NCBI RefSeq assembly: GCF_047948215.1
Contig: NC_134458.1
Coordinates: 142,518,036 to 142,582,035, forward strand
DNA from: Lycorma delicatula
Lineage: Eukaryota > Arthropoda > Insecta > Hemiptera > Fulgoridae
DNA length: 64,000 nt
Reading direction: 5' to 3'
The notes beneath the pieces are model-generated. The model did not search any database. It had not been told where the DNA came from and was given only the letters and a program-made list of their open reading frames with translations. Every line of letters starts with the position of its first letter. Position 1 is the first letter of the stretch. Below are positions 1-9,900 of this stretch, piece by piece. The translations under genes and the position numbers were made by a program.

Positions 1-816
1 GAAATCCCAAAGGGAATTAAGTCATAGTAGCTATTTGTAACTAGGTGGTTACCGGACAAAGGTCTCACCGATTGAGCCGACGTTATTAGAGCCTAACATA
101 TTTATGAGAGAAGTACAAGGGGTCTTATTGGTAGGATTTGTACCCTTGTTATGTACTCCCCCCTATTTCTATTTTAATGCCCCCTCCCGTTACTCCGGTC
201 CTATCTCAGAACCAAACTCGGCTACTATTCAGTTCGCTATAGAGAACCTCTTGCTTGTTTCTCTTGGTTAGTTTTACTTCGTTGCATGCAACACGTTCAG
301 TAGTACTACACTAATAATAATAATGTACATTGTGTTTCCTTCTCAGTTCGTAACCACCTATTCCTTCCCCGCCTTCATCCCTCTTCACAACAATCTAGTT
401 ACTCCCTTCCATTAACAACACAAACCCTTTACTAATTATAAAACCATAGCGGCTACATACAACAGAAATGATCGTTGACGTATTATATTAACACGTATCT
501 TAGACAGATGTTTTCGTACAATTTTCACTTTAACTTAATTGTGGATATTTAATTTATTTTAAGATTTATATAAATTTAAATATAAATAATCTTATTACTG
601 ATGGTTGATTCGGGTAATTGGATCAGTAACGCGTGATTAATTTAATTTTATTAATTTCTTGTAAATATTGGTTTATTACTATTATCATTAGTGCTATACT
701 CGTACTTACTATCATTACTACTATAAGGATAGAAACCTTTGTGATTAAATCAGTTTAACTTGGTTTAACGGGCACACCAAAACGATATCTGTTCATTTTC
801 TCTCGAGTGTTATTTC
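1..816. other. AT-rich noncoding, pyrimidine-rich left part
   Basis: No gene is visible. The first 440 bases are richer in C and T (runs of C near 168-190 and 360-430) than what follows, which is plain AT-rich sequence. No RNA gene or repeat with a second copy in this window was recognised. Confidence 0.5.
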
Positions 817-1088
817 TTAATGAGTTGCATCATCTTCTTCTTCTTTCTTTTCTGTTTAGCCTCCGGAAATTACCGTTCAGGTATTACTTCAGAGGATGAA
901 TGAGGATGATATGTATGAGTGTAAATGAAGTGTAGTCTTGTACAGTTTCACTTCGATCATTCTTGAGATGTGTGGTTAATTGAAACCCAACCACCAAAGA
1001 AGACCGGTATCCACGATTCAAATCTAAATCATGGATACCGGTGTTCTTTGGTGGTTAGGTTGCATCTAATGAGTTAATGAGTTGCATC
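817..1088 (-). mobile_element. tRNA-derived SINE (family B) with fold-back 5' end and target-site duplications
   Basis: The sequence ttaatgagttgcatc occurs at 817-831 and again at 1074-1088, a perfect 15-bp target-site duplication. The element between them (832-1073) starts with a T-rich stretch, the complement of an A-rich 3' tail. It then matches the SINE at 52307-52601 over about 150 bases (shared block from about 865 to 1010). Instead of running on into a tRNA-like head, the body turns back on itself: 984-1016 and 1029-1061 are inverted copies of each other. Family: tRNA-derived SINEs are copied by LINE reverse transcriptase. Inference: the inverted end arose by twin priming or snap-back synthesis during insertion. 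Confidence 0.8.
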
Positions 1089-1228
1089 TAGATTTTAACA
1101 TCTGTATTTTTTAAGCTAGATACGATTTATCTTCAGAATGATAACATTCTTTTTTATGTTGTGAATTATGTAAAAAGTATCCAATTTTTAACTCTGCCTT
1201 CTAGTATTCGTTACTCAATAATGAGTAA

Positions 1229-1230
<2 letters not shown>

Positions 1231-1268
<38 letters not shown>
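1231..1268. repeat. (AT)n microsatellite
   Basis: An uninterrupted AT dinucleotide run of about 38 bases. It lies just outside the left inverted repeat of the Penelope-like element, mirrored by a similar run at 2638-2674. Confidence 0.95.
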
Positions 1269-1271
<3 letters not shown>

Positions 1272-1330
1272 AATATTAACTTAAATGTAATTTAAGTTTA
1301 TATTCATCTTGATTGGAAAGAATTAAATAT

Positions 1331-2633
1331 AATAACAAGATATATTATTTTACTTAAAAATATTATGGGTATTAATCTCTTGGGTTAACAAATCAACTGA
1401 ACAAACTTATAAATTAAATTCACTTAGAATTCTCTAAGCTTCCTCAGGTGACAATACACATTATCATACATAATTCTCTTGCATACTAAGAAATTAACTG
1501 ATCTAGCCATTCTATATAACTATATTTTGTCCCCACCCTTATTGTAATAGATCCCCCTGCACGCACATGACTCATTTTATAACTGTAGAAAATTATATGT
1601 ATTTCTTTACATAACCTGAGTGCTGTTTCCTCTATATTGAAAGCTTTACAATGTACATATTATTCTCAAAAATTACAAACGCTAAATATTGTTTTCCTTA
1701 AAACTAAATTTGTAATATAAATATATAATTTTTTTAAACTAAATGAACATATATGTTGCTTAATCCGGCTGTGTCCGTTCTATTGTTGACAGCGTTTGCA
1801 TTTTTCTTGATGGATATCATTTCTAGAGTGGTCCTTTTATGTGTATTTTTTTCTTTGTCTAATATTTTGGTGCTGTTGAAATCAAACGAGTGTTTATGTT
1901 CTATTGTATGTTTTCTGAGCGCTGTCACTTCCTTTTTTCTATATTTATGGACTTCTGTTCTTTTTTTAAGGTATTGAGATGTTTGTCCAGTGTACATAGC
2001 GTTACAATATTTACAAGGAATGCTATATATTACATTGGCTTGTTGAATTTTTTCTATCGGCCATTTTAGTTTAGAAAACATACTATTCAGATTGTTGTAA
2101 TTATGATGCGTTGTTGCGAAATCCTTTTTTAGCATTTTTTAAAATCTTTTCAGATGGATCTACGACGTATGGTAATGAAACATAATTCTCACTCTTATTA
2201 TTTTTATTAGATGGATGGGTGGCTGATATATTATTATAGTGTTTATAAATTGTATTGTTAAATATTTTACCTATGATATTTTCTGGATTTATTGTTGTTA
2301 ATAGATCTTTGGCTTTTATTTATATTTTCTGGTCTATATTCGGGGTTTGGAAATTTTATTACTCTGTTTGCAAGATTCTCGACTACTGATTTTTTATGTT
2401 ATATTTGTTAGGGTAGGGTGGGGACAAAATATAGTTATCTAAAATGGGTAGGTCAGTTAATTTCTTAGTATGCAAGAGAATTCTGTATATGTGTTTGAAT
2501 ATGTATTGTCACCTGACGAAGCTTAAAGAATTCTAAGTGAAACTTAGTGAATTTAATTTATAAGTTTGTGTAGTTGTTTGGTTAACCAAAGAGATTAATT
2601 AAGATAATATTTTTAAGTAAAATACATCTTGCT

Positions 2634-2640
<7 letters not shown>
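1331..2640 (-). mobile_element. Penelope-like element fragment flanked by long inverted repeats
   Basis: The core (1734 to about 2410, minus strand) codes for the end of a Penelope-type retroelement. Two flanking segments of about 215-225 bases, 1331-1540 and 2415-2640, are inverted copies of each other. They share, among much else, the sequences that read ccccaccct, aagaaattaactga, gcatactaagaaatt and gaattctcttgcata on the same strand after reversal of the right arm. Both arms run outward to (TA)n tracts. Family knowledge: Penelope elements carry terminal repeats in direct or inverted arrangement. Inference: the arms are the element's own terminal repeats rather than a chance flank. The reverse transcriptase core is missing, so this is a truncated copy. 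Confidence 0.75.
1734..2410 (-). pseudogene. Penelope-like reverse transcriptase C-terminus with GIY-YIG endonuclease domain
   Basis: The last 133 codons (2135 to 1734) are open and read as a GIY-YIG nuclease: VIYSIPCKYCNAMYTGQTSQ holds the VIY and MYTG variants of the GIY...YIG core, with a CxxC-type pair (C-K-Y-C) between them. Further along come KILDKEK and HKRTTLEM...NAVNNR, in the order usual for Penelope elements. Upstream on the same strand (about 2410-2135) a second frame gives the linker after the reverse transcriptase, for example NLANRVIKFPNPEYRPENIN, then NPENIIGKIFNNTIYKHYNN, with one frame change near 2310. No reverse transcriptase catalytic block is present. In the family this domain nicks target DNA for reverse transcription. 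The copy is truncated and frameshifted, so it is not functional. The methionine at 2135 is internal and is not a true start. Confidence 0.8.

Positions 2641-2674
<34 letters not shown>
2638..2674. repeat. (TA)n microsatellite
   Basis: An uninterrupted TA run at the outer edge of the right inverted repeat of the Penelope-like element. Confidence 0.95.
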
Positions 2675-2679
<5 letters not shown>

Positions 2680-3098
2680 TTTCTTTTTTTTTAAAGGAAA
2701 TAATTTTTGTAGTTAAACGAATTGATAGAGCTTATCGGATCCATTTTAGGACGTTAGCAGGTTACTGCCCTGCTATAATTATAAATATAAATATTTTTCA
2801 TTTTAATTGTATCGATTCTTATGTAAGTGTATCTGTACGTGTTTTTTTTATAATAACTGGTAACTTTGTAACGGTTTTTAAATTCATTCATTGTTTTTAG
2901 GTTGTATTTTTGTATTAAATTCCTTTTTCTGTTAAAAATATTATTCTTTTCCTGGGTATTGCTGTATTGTTGCTGCCGCAGCGTAACTATAAAAGGAAAA
3001 TATAACGATCAGCCAAAACTTTGGGTCGTGTCTTCGTGAATGTTGTTTTTCAAGACCCTTTTACTCTACAAAACACAAAAAGTTACAGGAATCTCCGA

Positions 3099-3140
<42 letters not shown>

Positions 3141-3945
3141 TTAAAATTTAGAAAAGAGTAGGGGTATTTTCAACGTTTTGAATTTTGACTTTTTATATAG
3201 TTATCATAGAAAAGTGCGCTTAAATACCATGAAAGTTATTTAAGATTTCTAAGTTTAAAATCAATTGCATTTGTAAAAATATGCGTTTTTTTTACTGTAT
3301 TATGACGTCGCCGAAGGTTAACTTCATAAATAATAAAGACTTCAATAAATCGATAAGTTAATAACAATGAACTCAGTTCTGATACACTAATATATTTCAA
3401 AAAGTAACGTGTAGAATAATATGCTTATTAATAAATTATTCAGTAAACTGTATTTACGTATTTACAAATCCCTCGCTATAAAATAGTTACAATAATACAA
3501 AATTAAAAATATATGCTTTTTAATTTACTCTATTCATAAATAGTAACAAATTATTTCTGAAGATAAAACTCTATCTTTCATGGTGTAGAAAATAAAATAA
3601 ATGCAAAAATAATTACTAACACATAAAGAAAAATAAGAGAAAATGTTGGAGAAATGAATCTGAAATAAAATAATAATCAAAGATAATAATCGAACACCAG
3701 TATTATGGAAAGAAAGTTGCTATCATAAAAAGATAATTAGATCAAAATCTTCGAGAAGGAAAGAATAATGCAGTGACAATTGTTACAGTATCTTAATTAC
3801 TATTTTGTCTGAGAGCAATAAAAACAAAAATTAATACTTTATTAAACATAGTATGATAAAATTAAATGTATATCTCAATAAAGGCTTAATTTTTACCGTT
3901 TTAAAAAAGCAGAAATAACTACATAACTACAGAACATTTTAAAAT
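2675..3945. other. AT-rich noncoding with (AT)n at 3101-3137
   Basis: No coding or RNA feature is visible. It contains a clean (AT)n tract at 3101-3137 and otherwise low-complexity AT-rich sequence with stops in every frame. Confidence 0.5.
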
Positions 3946-3949
3946 GTCA

Positions 3950-4110
3950 TTCTTCCTAATCGCTAGGTAGAATAATCTACAAAAAAATAGAATGAGAGAT
4001 CGGTGTATTAGATGAAAATCAATTCGGTTTAAAGAAAGTATGGCATACGACAGATAATCTGCTCTTGAAAATAGATTTGTAGATCTTGGAAAAAATATTA
4101 ATAATATAGA
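3950..4110 (+). pseudogene. Reverse transcriptase fragment (fingers region), degenerate
   Basis: One frame reads approximately GRIIYKKIE followed by GVLDENQFGLKKVWHTTDNL. That order matches the conserved stretch of non-LTR reverse transcriptases in which a tyrosine-rich helix is followed by E/N-QFGF-K-x-TTD. Beyond about 4110 no palm motif (FIDLEKAFD or Y/FADD) can be read, and there are several stops, so only a scrap survives. The flanking 4120-4740 is A-rich and may hold more of it, too decayed to follow. The assignment is from motif recognition only. Confidence 0.4.
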
Positions 4111-4740
4111 ATATAACATAAAATATATGATTTTATTTTTTAAAAAAAGAATTGAAATATAGAAAAAGAAGAGTTATTTTCAAAATAGTCAAATAGCTAG
4201 CTATAATATGAGGCAGAAAATGAGGAAAAGTAAAAGACAGTAAAGAAATGAAAAGCATATAAAGATCTAAACAAGAAAATTTGGAATAGGGACACCAAAT
4301 AAAAATGTTAATATCTGTTGCTGAAATTTTGTTTTTTTTTGGGCTGGGGACTGCAACTAGAATTAAGTTAAAAATAGTAATCAGCGATATAGATTCATTC
4401 CTGCAAGGAAATTTAGTTTGAAAGTAAATAAGGGAAAGGAGAATGATGAGGAATTAATTATTGAAGTAAAATAATAAGGAAATACAAAAATATGCAGAAA
4501 TTTGTTATTTAAATGTAAAATCAGAAAAAACGAAAGAATAAATTATATCAAAAGCATAATTCCATAATTAAAGAGAGCTTTTATTCGTATAAAGAATAGA
4601 AATCTATTTGTGTCATGTAATTAAATAATTAAATAATTGGAAAAATTTATTTTAATTTTTATTTTAAGTGTATCGCTTTAAAGAGCGAATAATAATAATA
4701 ATTATTAGGGGAAAAATATAAAAAAAATAGGTCTTTTGTA

Positions 4741-4960
4741 ATCCAAGCGATTACAAGGACTAGTTGGGGCTGATAACGTTTACAAGCGATGGCAAGCGAC
4801 TACATTCTTACACTAGCCACATGTGACTAGCAGCGATTACAAGCTTCCTATCGCGTTTACAAGAGGTGGTATGTGGTTACTAGCGTATAGGATGGGCAAC
4901 GCGACTACTAGCGATTACTTGCGAATACTAACGGTAACTAGGGAGATACTAATGATATTT
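4741..4960. repeat. Degenerate short-period repeat built on an agcgattac-like unit
   Basis: Variants of agcgattac(aag) recur with irregular spacing: near 4747, 4785, 4795, 4831, 4893, 4909, 4918 and 4930, with spacers of about 10 bases or multiples. The block is richer in G and C than the A-rich sequence on both sides. It has no open frame and no match elsewhere in the window. Confidence 0.55.
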
Positions 4961-5369
4961 TGTTAGAGGAGAATGTTGAAAATTAGGTACGTCGATGTAA
5001 CATAAAAAAAATTTAAGACTAATTAGAAATTGAGAGAAAAAGAAGATGAAAAAATAATTAATAATAATAGTAATTAAAAGATGAAAAAAAGAATTTTGTG
5101 GCTGAATTTTCTCAAAAGGGAGAAGGCCGAGTATTAAAGGTTTAATAAATTTGGTTCTAGAAGGAAAGATATACAGTAAAACTTATTAAAGGGAACAAAA
5201 ATTAGTACCTATGAAAGAGATAAAGTAAAGACTATAACAGAGTATATTTTATCTACATTTAGGCTAAAGATAGACACACAATAGAATCAAACGACAAAGT
5301 ATATATAGACCTGTCACCAGACTTGAGATAAACTGTTTCTTTCATCATCTCATAAAATAATCTTAAAAC
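4961..5369. other. A-rich noncoding
   Basis: A-rich sequence with stops in every frame. Nothing was recognised. Confidence 0.4.
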
Positions 5370-5700
5370 ATATCTACTACTACTTAAAGTTATCTCTATA
5401 CAACATATGCCAAATTATGAACGGTTTTACTATTTTTTATATAGGGCAAACTGGTAGAACATTCAAAGGATGTTGCTCAAAACTCATAAAAGAGCTGATA
5501 TAACATAAAATATCGCTAACTTTGTAAACAGGTTATATTTTTTAAAAAACATACAGACAAAAAGTAACTGGAAGAAATAGAAATAATGTATATTTAAAAA
5601 AATGTTTTACACAGACATACATTTCTACTTTAATATAAATCATAGCTTATTTATGAACGAAATGATCCATTAATTAAAAGAGAAGATTTAAATATTCCCA
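5370..5700 (+). pseudogene. GIY-YIG endonuclease remnant of a second retroelement
   Basis: A frame reads NGFTIFYIGQTGRTFKGCC then KLIKELI and, after stops, HKISLT and later TYRQK and LKK. The FYIGQTGRTFK string is the second half (YIG plus the following arginine helix) of a GIY-YIG nuclease like those at the ends of Penelope-type elements. It is clearly distinct from the MYTGQTSQ version at 1734-2135, so it comes from another family. Stops and frameshifts throughout make it a dead fragment. Confidence 0.5.
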
Positions 5701-6234
5701 TTTTTTAATTACCATCTATTAGTATTTTCCTCTACCCTAATTCACAAACACAGGTTTTAATAACTTAGTAATCCATGGTCTGAAGGTATCCAAAAACAGT
5801 AGTACAGTTGTTGTAATCGAGTAAATGATAATTACACGAATTTAGTATGTTACTTTTACTCTATGCACGTAATTACTAAATAGAATTTAATCGTTAAAAT
5901 CAATTCAAAAAATTAGGTAAATTTATGAAGGATTTCACTGGAAGTATATACCAACGAAAATTTCCCTAGGAACATACGTTTGTTTAGAGTAATTTTGAAG
6001 AAATTAGTTTATATTTTGGAAAATAGAATATGGAAACTGTACAACGTTCCCCAGTTGTCAGCAGTTCACTGTCCAGTAGTAGAAAAGCGGAACCGTATGG
6101 TCGGTCTTCCTGCATCCATAGCGACCCTCCAGAGACAATGAGACCCTCCGGAAAAATCCTACGTTCCGGTCACTCCCTCACTGCTGTTAGCTTTCCTCTT
6201 TATCCTCCTCTTCTTCCTCTTTAACCCTCTAACC

Positions 6235-6271
<37 letters not shown>

Positions 6272-9200
6272 CAATCCCTTCAACTGTATACTATTTTGAC
6301 CAAAAAGGAAATGGACTAGAAGATTCAAACAATATGCTTTATGTGAAATCCATCTCAAATCTTTTGTTTTAATGTTATTGTTGTTAATTTTTAATTAATT
6401 ATTGTGTTACTAAAGAAAGAGGAAGTATTTTGGTATACATAAATATTATTTTTTTTTCGTGAGTATTTTAATTATTTTCCGCATGTCAATTTTCTATGTA
6501 AAAATGGAAATTTAGTGTGAATGGAATTTATGTATTTACATTTTTGTATATCAGTTTTTTTTTTTCTTTTGGATCGATGGTTATTTAATTTATTCTGTTA
6601 AAGTTGTTAAATTAATGATTTACCATAAAATCAATAGTAATTTTTATTTTCTTGATATATCTTTCATATGTTTTACTTTTTAGACATAAGTTATATCAGT
6701 GATAACAATATGCCGGTATCTAACCTCAAATATTTCGGTCTTTCCCCGACGTATTTGGTACGTGTCGACATTCAACCGAGAATATCGACCGACATTTGCC
6801 AGATATCGGTCTTTCACGGTAACATATATATCCACATCTACCAAACCATACATTAGATTAAGTTTCGTGTAACTCAACAGTTGGATTACGAGGATTACAT
6901 TCCCGTTGCATTTAATAAATCCCTGACCCGTTTAAAATATTACCTACCGATTTATTAAAAAAGATTTTCTTTTACGCAAACAATATTATTATTTCTGTGA
7001 CTTTTAAATAATACTACTATTAAAGAAAATCTGAATTTTCTTTGTCAAAATTTGTGCTTATATAATTTTCATTAACGTCTTATGAATTGTTATTTAATTT
7101 TTAGTTATTCTGTTTATTTAGGATCTTTACATAAATTCTCGTAATATTTCACGTATTTTTATTTTAAAATATTTTTTTTTACTAAGTTGTATTTTTTATT
7201 TTATGTAATTTATTACGTATTTTGTAAAACTGTTCTCGTCAAGGTTTTGTCACTGTTTGTTTTATTTATCCAGGAAAATTCTGGGGCAGTTCTTTTTTTC
7301 TGTAGAGTACTGCTCTTGTATCTATCTATTCCTGACATAATCTATATAACGTAGTAATTATTATTTATTCATAAAAATACAATTATAATTTTGTATGTGT
7401 GTGTGTGCACGCGCGCGCGCGCGCGCGCGCGCATGATTAGCAATGTAACTAATTATAATTTGGGATATGTAAGTCAGATAAGAATTCTTACTTGCGACAA
7501 CAATCAGTATTTTAATTATTAAAATAAAAACGAGAAATAAAACGTAATTATTATTTATTGATATAATTTTCATGATCATGCCACAATTTTAAGGCCGAAT
7601 GTTTTTTTTGCATATGTTTATCAATTTGTTGCAGTTTCAAGCTAAATTTAAAATTTTTTAGTTGAGTGGTTTAATAACAATTATTTTTTTAAATGACAAG
7701 TAGATAGATTTATATACATGTGTGAGAAGTTAACATTCTTACGAAACTGCAAATAAATCTTTGAACAAATATCTGCTACAATTTATTAATAGATAAGTAA
7801 ATAAAGTTTATTAAAAAAGTATTACAATATTAATGAAAATTTTTATTTTTTTCGTTATAAAAAATGTAGTTGTAAAACGTTCGCTAATATTTTAAATGTA
7901 TACTAATTTTTAAAATAATTTTTGAATTCGGTTTGTTTAGTAAAATAAATAAATATATATAAAAGGAAAATTTAATTAAATATCAAAAAATTAGGTGTAG
8001 TGATAACAGAGACTTGTTTCATCTACTCATAAAACATTCCGTATAGATAAAAAATGTTATACAAACATTCTTAACATTGCAGTGACAGAATAAATAAATA
8101 CAGCTGATATGAATACATACATGGCTTACCCTACTGGTCAGTAAGAAAGTGAACAGATGGAACGAAAATGTTACGAGGAAGCGTCGTTATATGATGAGGT
8201 TAGTAATAAAGTTATTAAGCTGTTGCGATAGTTTGAAAAAATATTAATTACTGAAAGTTTAGTGAATCATTAACGCCGATTTTGATTGTTTCCTGTATTT
8301 TTTCTTTAAATGCATTTAACTAAATTTTTGTGTTTCAAGATAAGTTTGATTAAATCGTTATTATGAAGGATTAAATATTTGCGTTTTTGGGTCATGTTTT
8401 ATAAAATAATCGTATGTTTTTCTGTTGAAATTGTGTTTTGTTATTTTTTTTTTAACAAAATAAAAGAGATGTTTCAAGCAAGAGTGTTAGATATTCTAGA
8501 AATATTTATAGAGTTAACATTAAAAATACGAGGTAAGCAAATTTTATATTTAGTACGTTTTTCTTTTGCTTTATTGGTCTACTTATATGTGAATGCATTA
8601 TCTATCAAGAAAATTCTACGCAATCTATGCTTTTAATATTAAAGTTGTAATTTAATGTGGATGTTTTATAATAAAAAAGTTTATTTAACGATGAGATATT
8701 TTCATGTAGGTTATTTTGTATTAGAAAAAACTGGTCATCCATTAAACGTTCTGCGTTACCAGCAATCTGCTGTAAAGTTCTTGTGTTTTCATACTATAGT
8801 GTACCAAAAAATCCGTAATTCCTTGTTAATTTTTAAAATGACATTAAAATCCCTCTATCATTATAAAAATTTCCCTACTTCATGTTTAAATTAATCTTTT
8901 CTTAATTTTTAAACTTAATTTATAAAAATATTAGTATCTAGAACAATATTTTATATTTATTAGGTTGATTTTTTTTTAGATACTTAATTTTAATAAAACT
9001 ATTAACCTGTTTCACTTTATCTAAGAAGTATAAATCTTTTAATACGAAGGACAGCAGAATAATTACTCTTCATTCCCTTAAATAATAAAAAACTCGCGCG
9101 CATATAGACAACATACCAGAAAGGCATCTACATTTACAATTAATATATTTTTTTTTACAATTATGCAGCATATATATATATATACACACACAGATATAGG

Positions 9201-9900
9201 ATCCTATTAAAGCACGGAAGCGGCTTCATATTTCAGAACTGAAGGATACTAGCAGGTAGAAACAAGTGCGGAACTACATAATCACAATATTACTATTTTA
9301 TGGAGCGTGTGAAAGTTTTGTCCGCAATTTTGGTTCTGCCATATTGAATGAACCTTTTTTTTTAAATAGGAAGGTGCCCATTTGATACCTGATTTTAATG
9401 TAAAATTTTATTAGAAAACGATGCGAAAACTTTCTCGATAAATGCCTTCGTTTTTGGCGTAAAAGCAATTAAAATTACAAAAAAACGGAAAAATAGCGAT
9501 AGTAATAAAACGAGGTAATATGCCTCGTAATCATTTTTTTGTTTCGTCTTACCTTCAGAATTACATCTAATAACAAACGTAAAGCACAGTTAATGTTGGA
9601 ATTAATGGCCCAAACATTAATAACAACAGCCCTCACAATAATAAATTACATTAATAATAATGCACAATAACTAACAATTTGCGACACTAATTTAATTTAA
9701 ATGATTAGCTCAACTTATATTATTTACTATAATTATTATAATATTTATTTTAAAAATTTAACTTAAACTGTACTCGGTTCTAAATTAAATATTACAATAT
9801 ATTTTGAAAGTATACCATTATCAAAAAATGTTGTGCAAGTGCTTCCCCTCTACAGGTTGACAGTGCGCTTTATAACTCGTAATCTTTTTGTAATTTAAAC
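5701..9900. other. AT-rich noncoding, no gene recognised
   Basis: This stretch holds a pyrimidine-rich patch at about 6030-6230, (TA)n at 6241-6270, a (TG)n/(CG)n tract at 7396-7433, and open frames of 60-85 codons (for example 8379-8636 and 8655-8894). The frames look like chance in AT-rich DNA: they are rich in F, L, I, Y and K, with no domain. The segment 9210-9480 is somewhat less AT-rich and may be an old repeat, but no second copy was found here. Confidence 0.45.
7396..7433. repeat. (TG)n followed by (CG)n microsatellite
   Basis: A run of TG repeats passes through gcac into an unbroken CG run (about 7409-7432). Both halves are alternating purine-pyrimidine sequence. A pure CG run is unusual in such AT-rich DNA. 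Confidence 0.95.

Noticed and set aside
1753..1977. Plus-strand open frame opposite the GIY-YIG domain
   Set aside because: Antisense shadow of the Penelope-like coding sequence.
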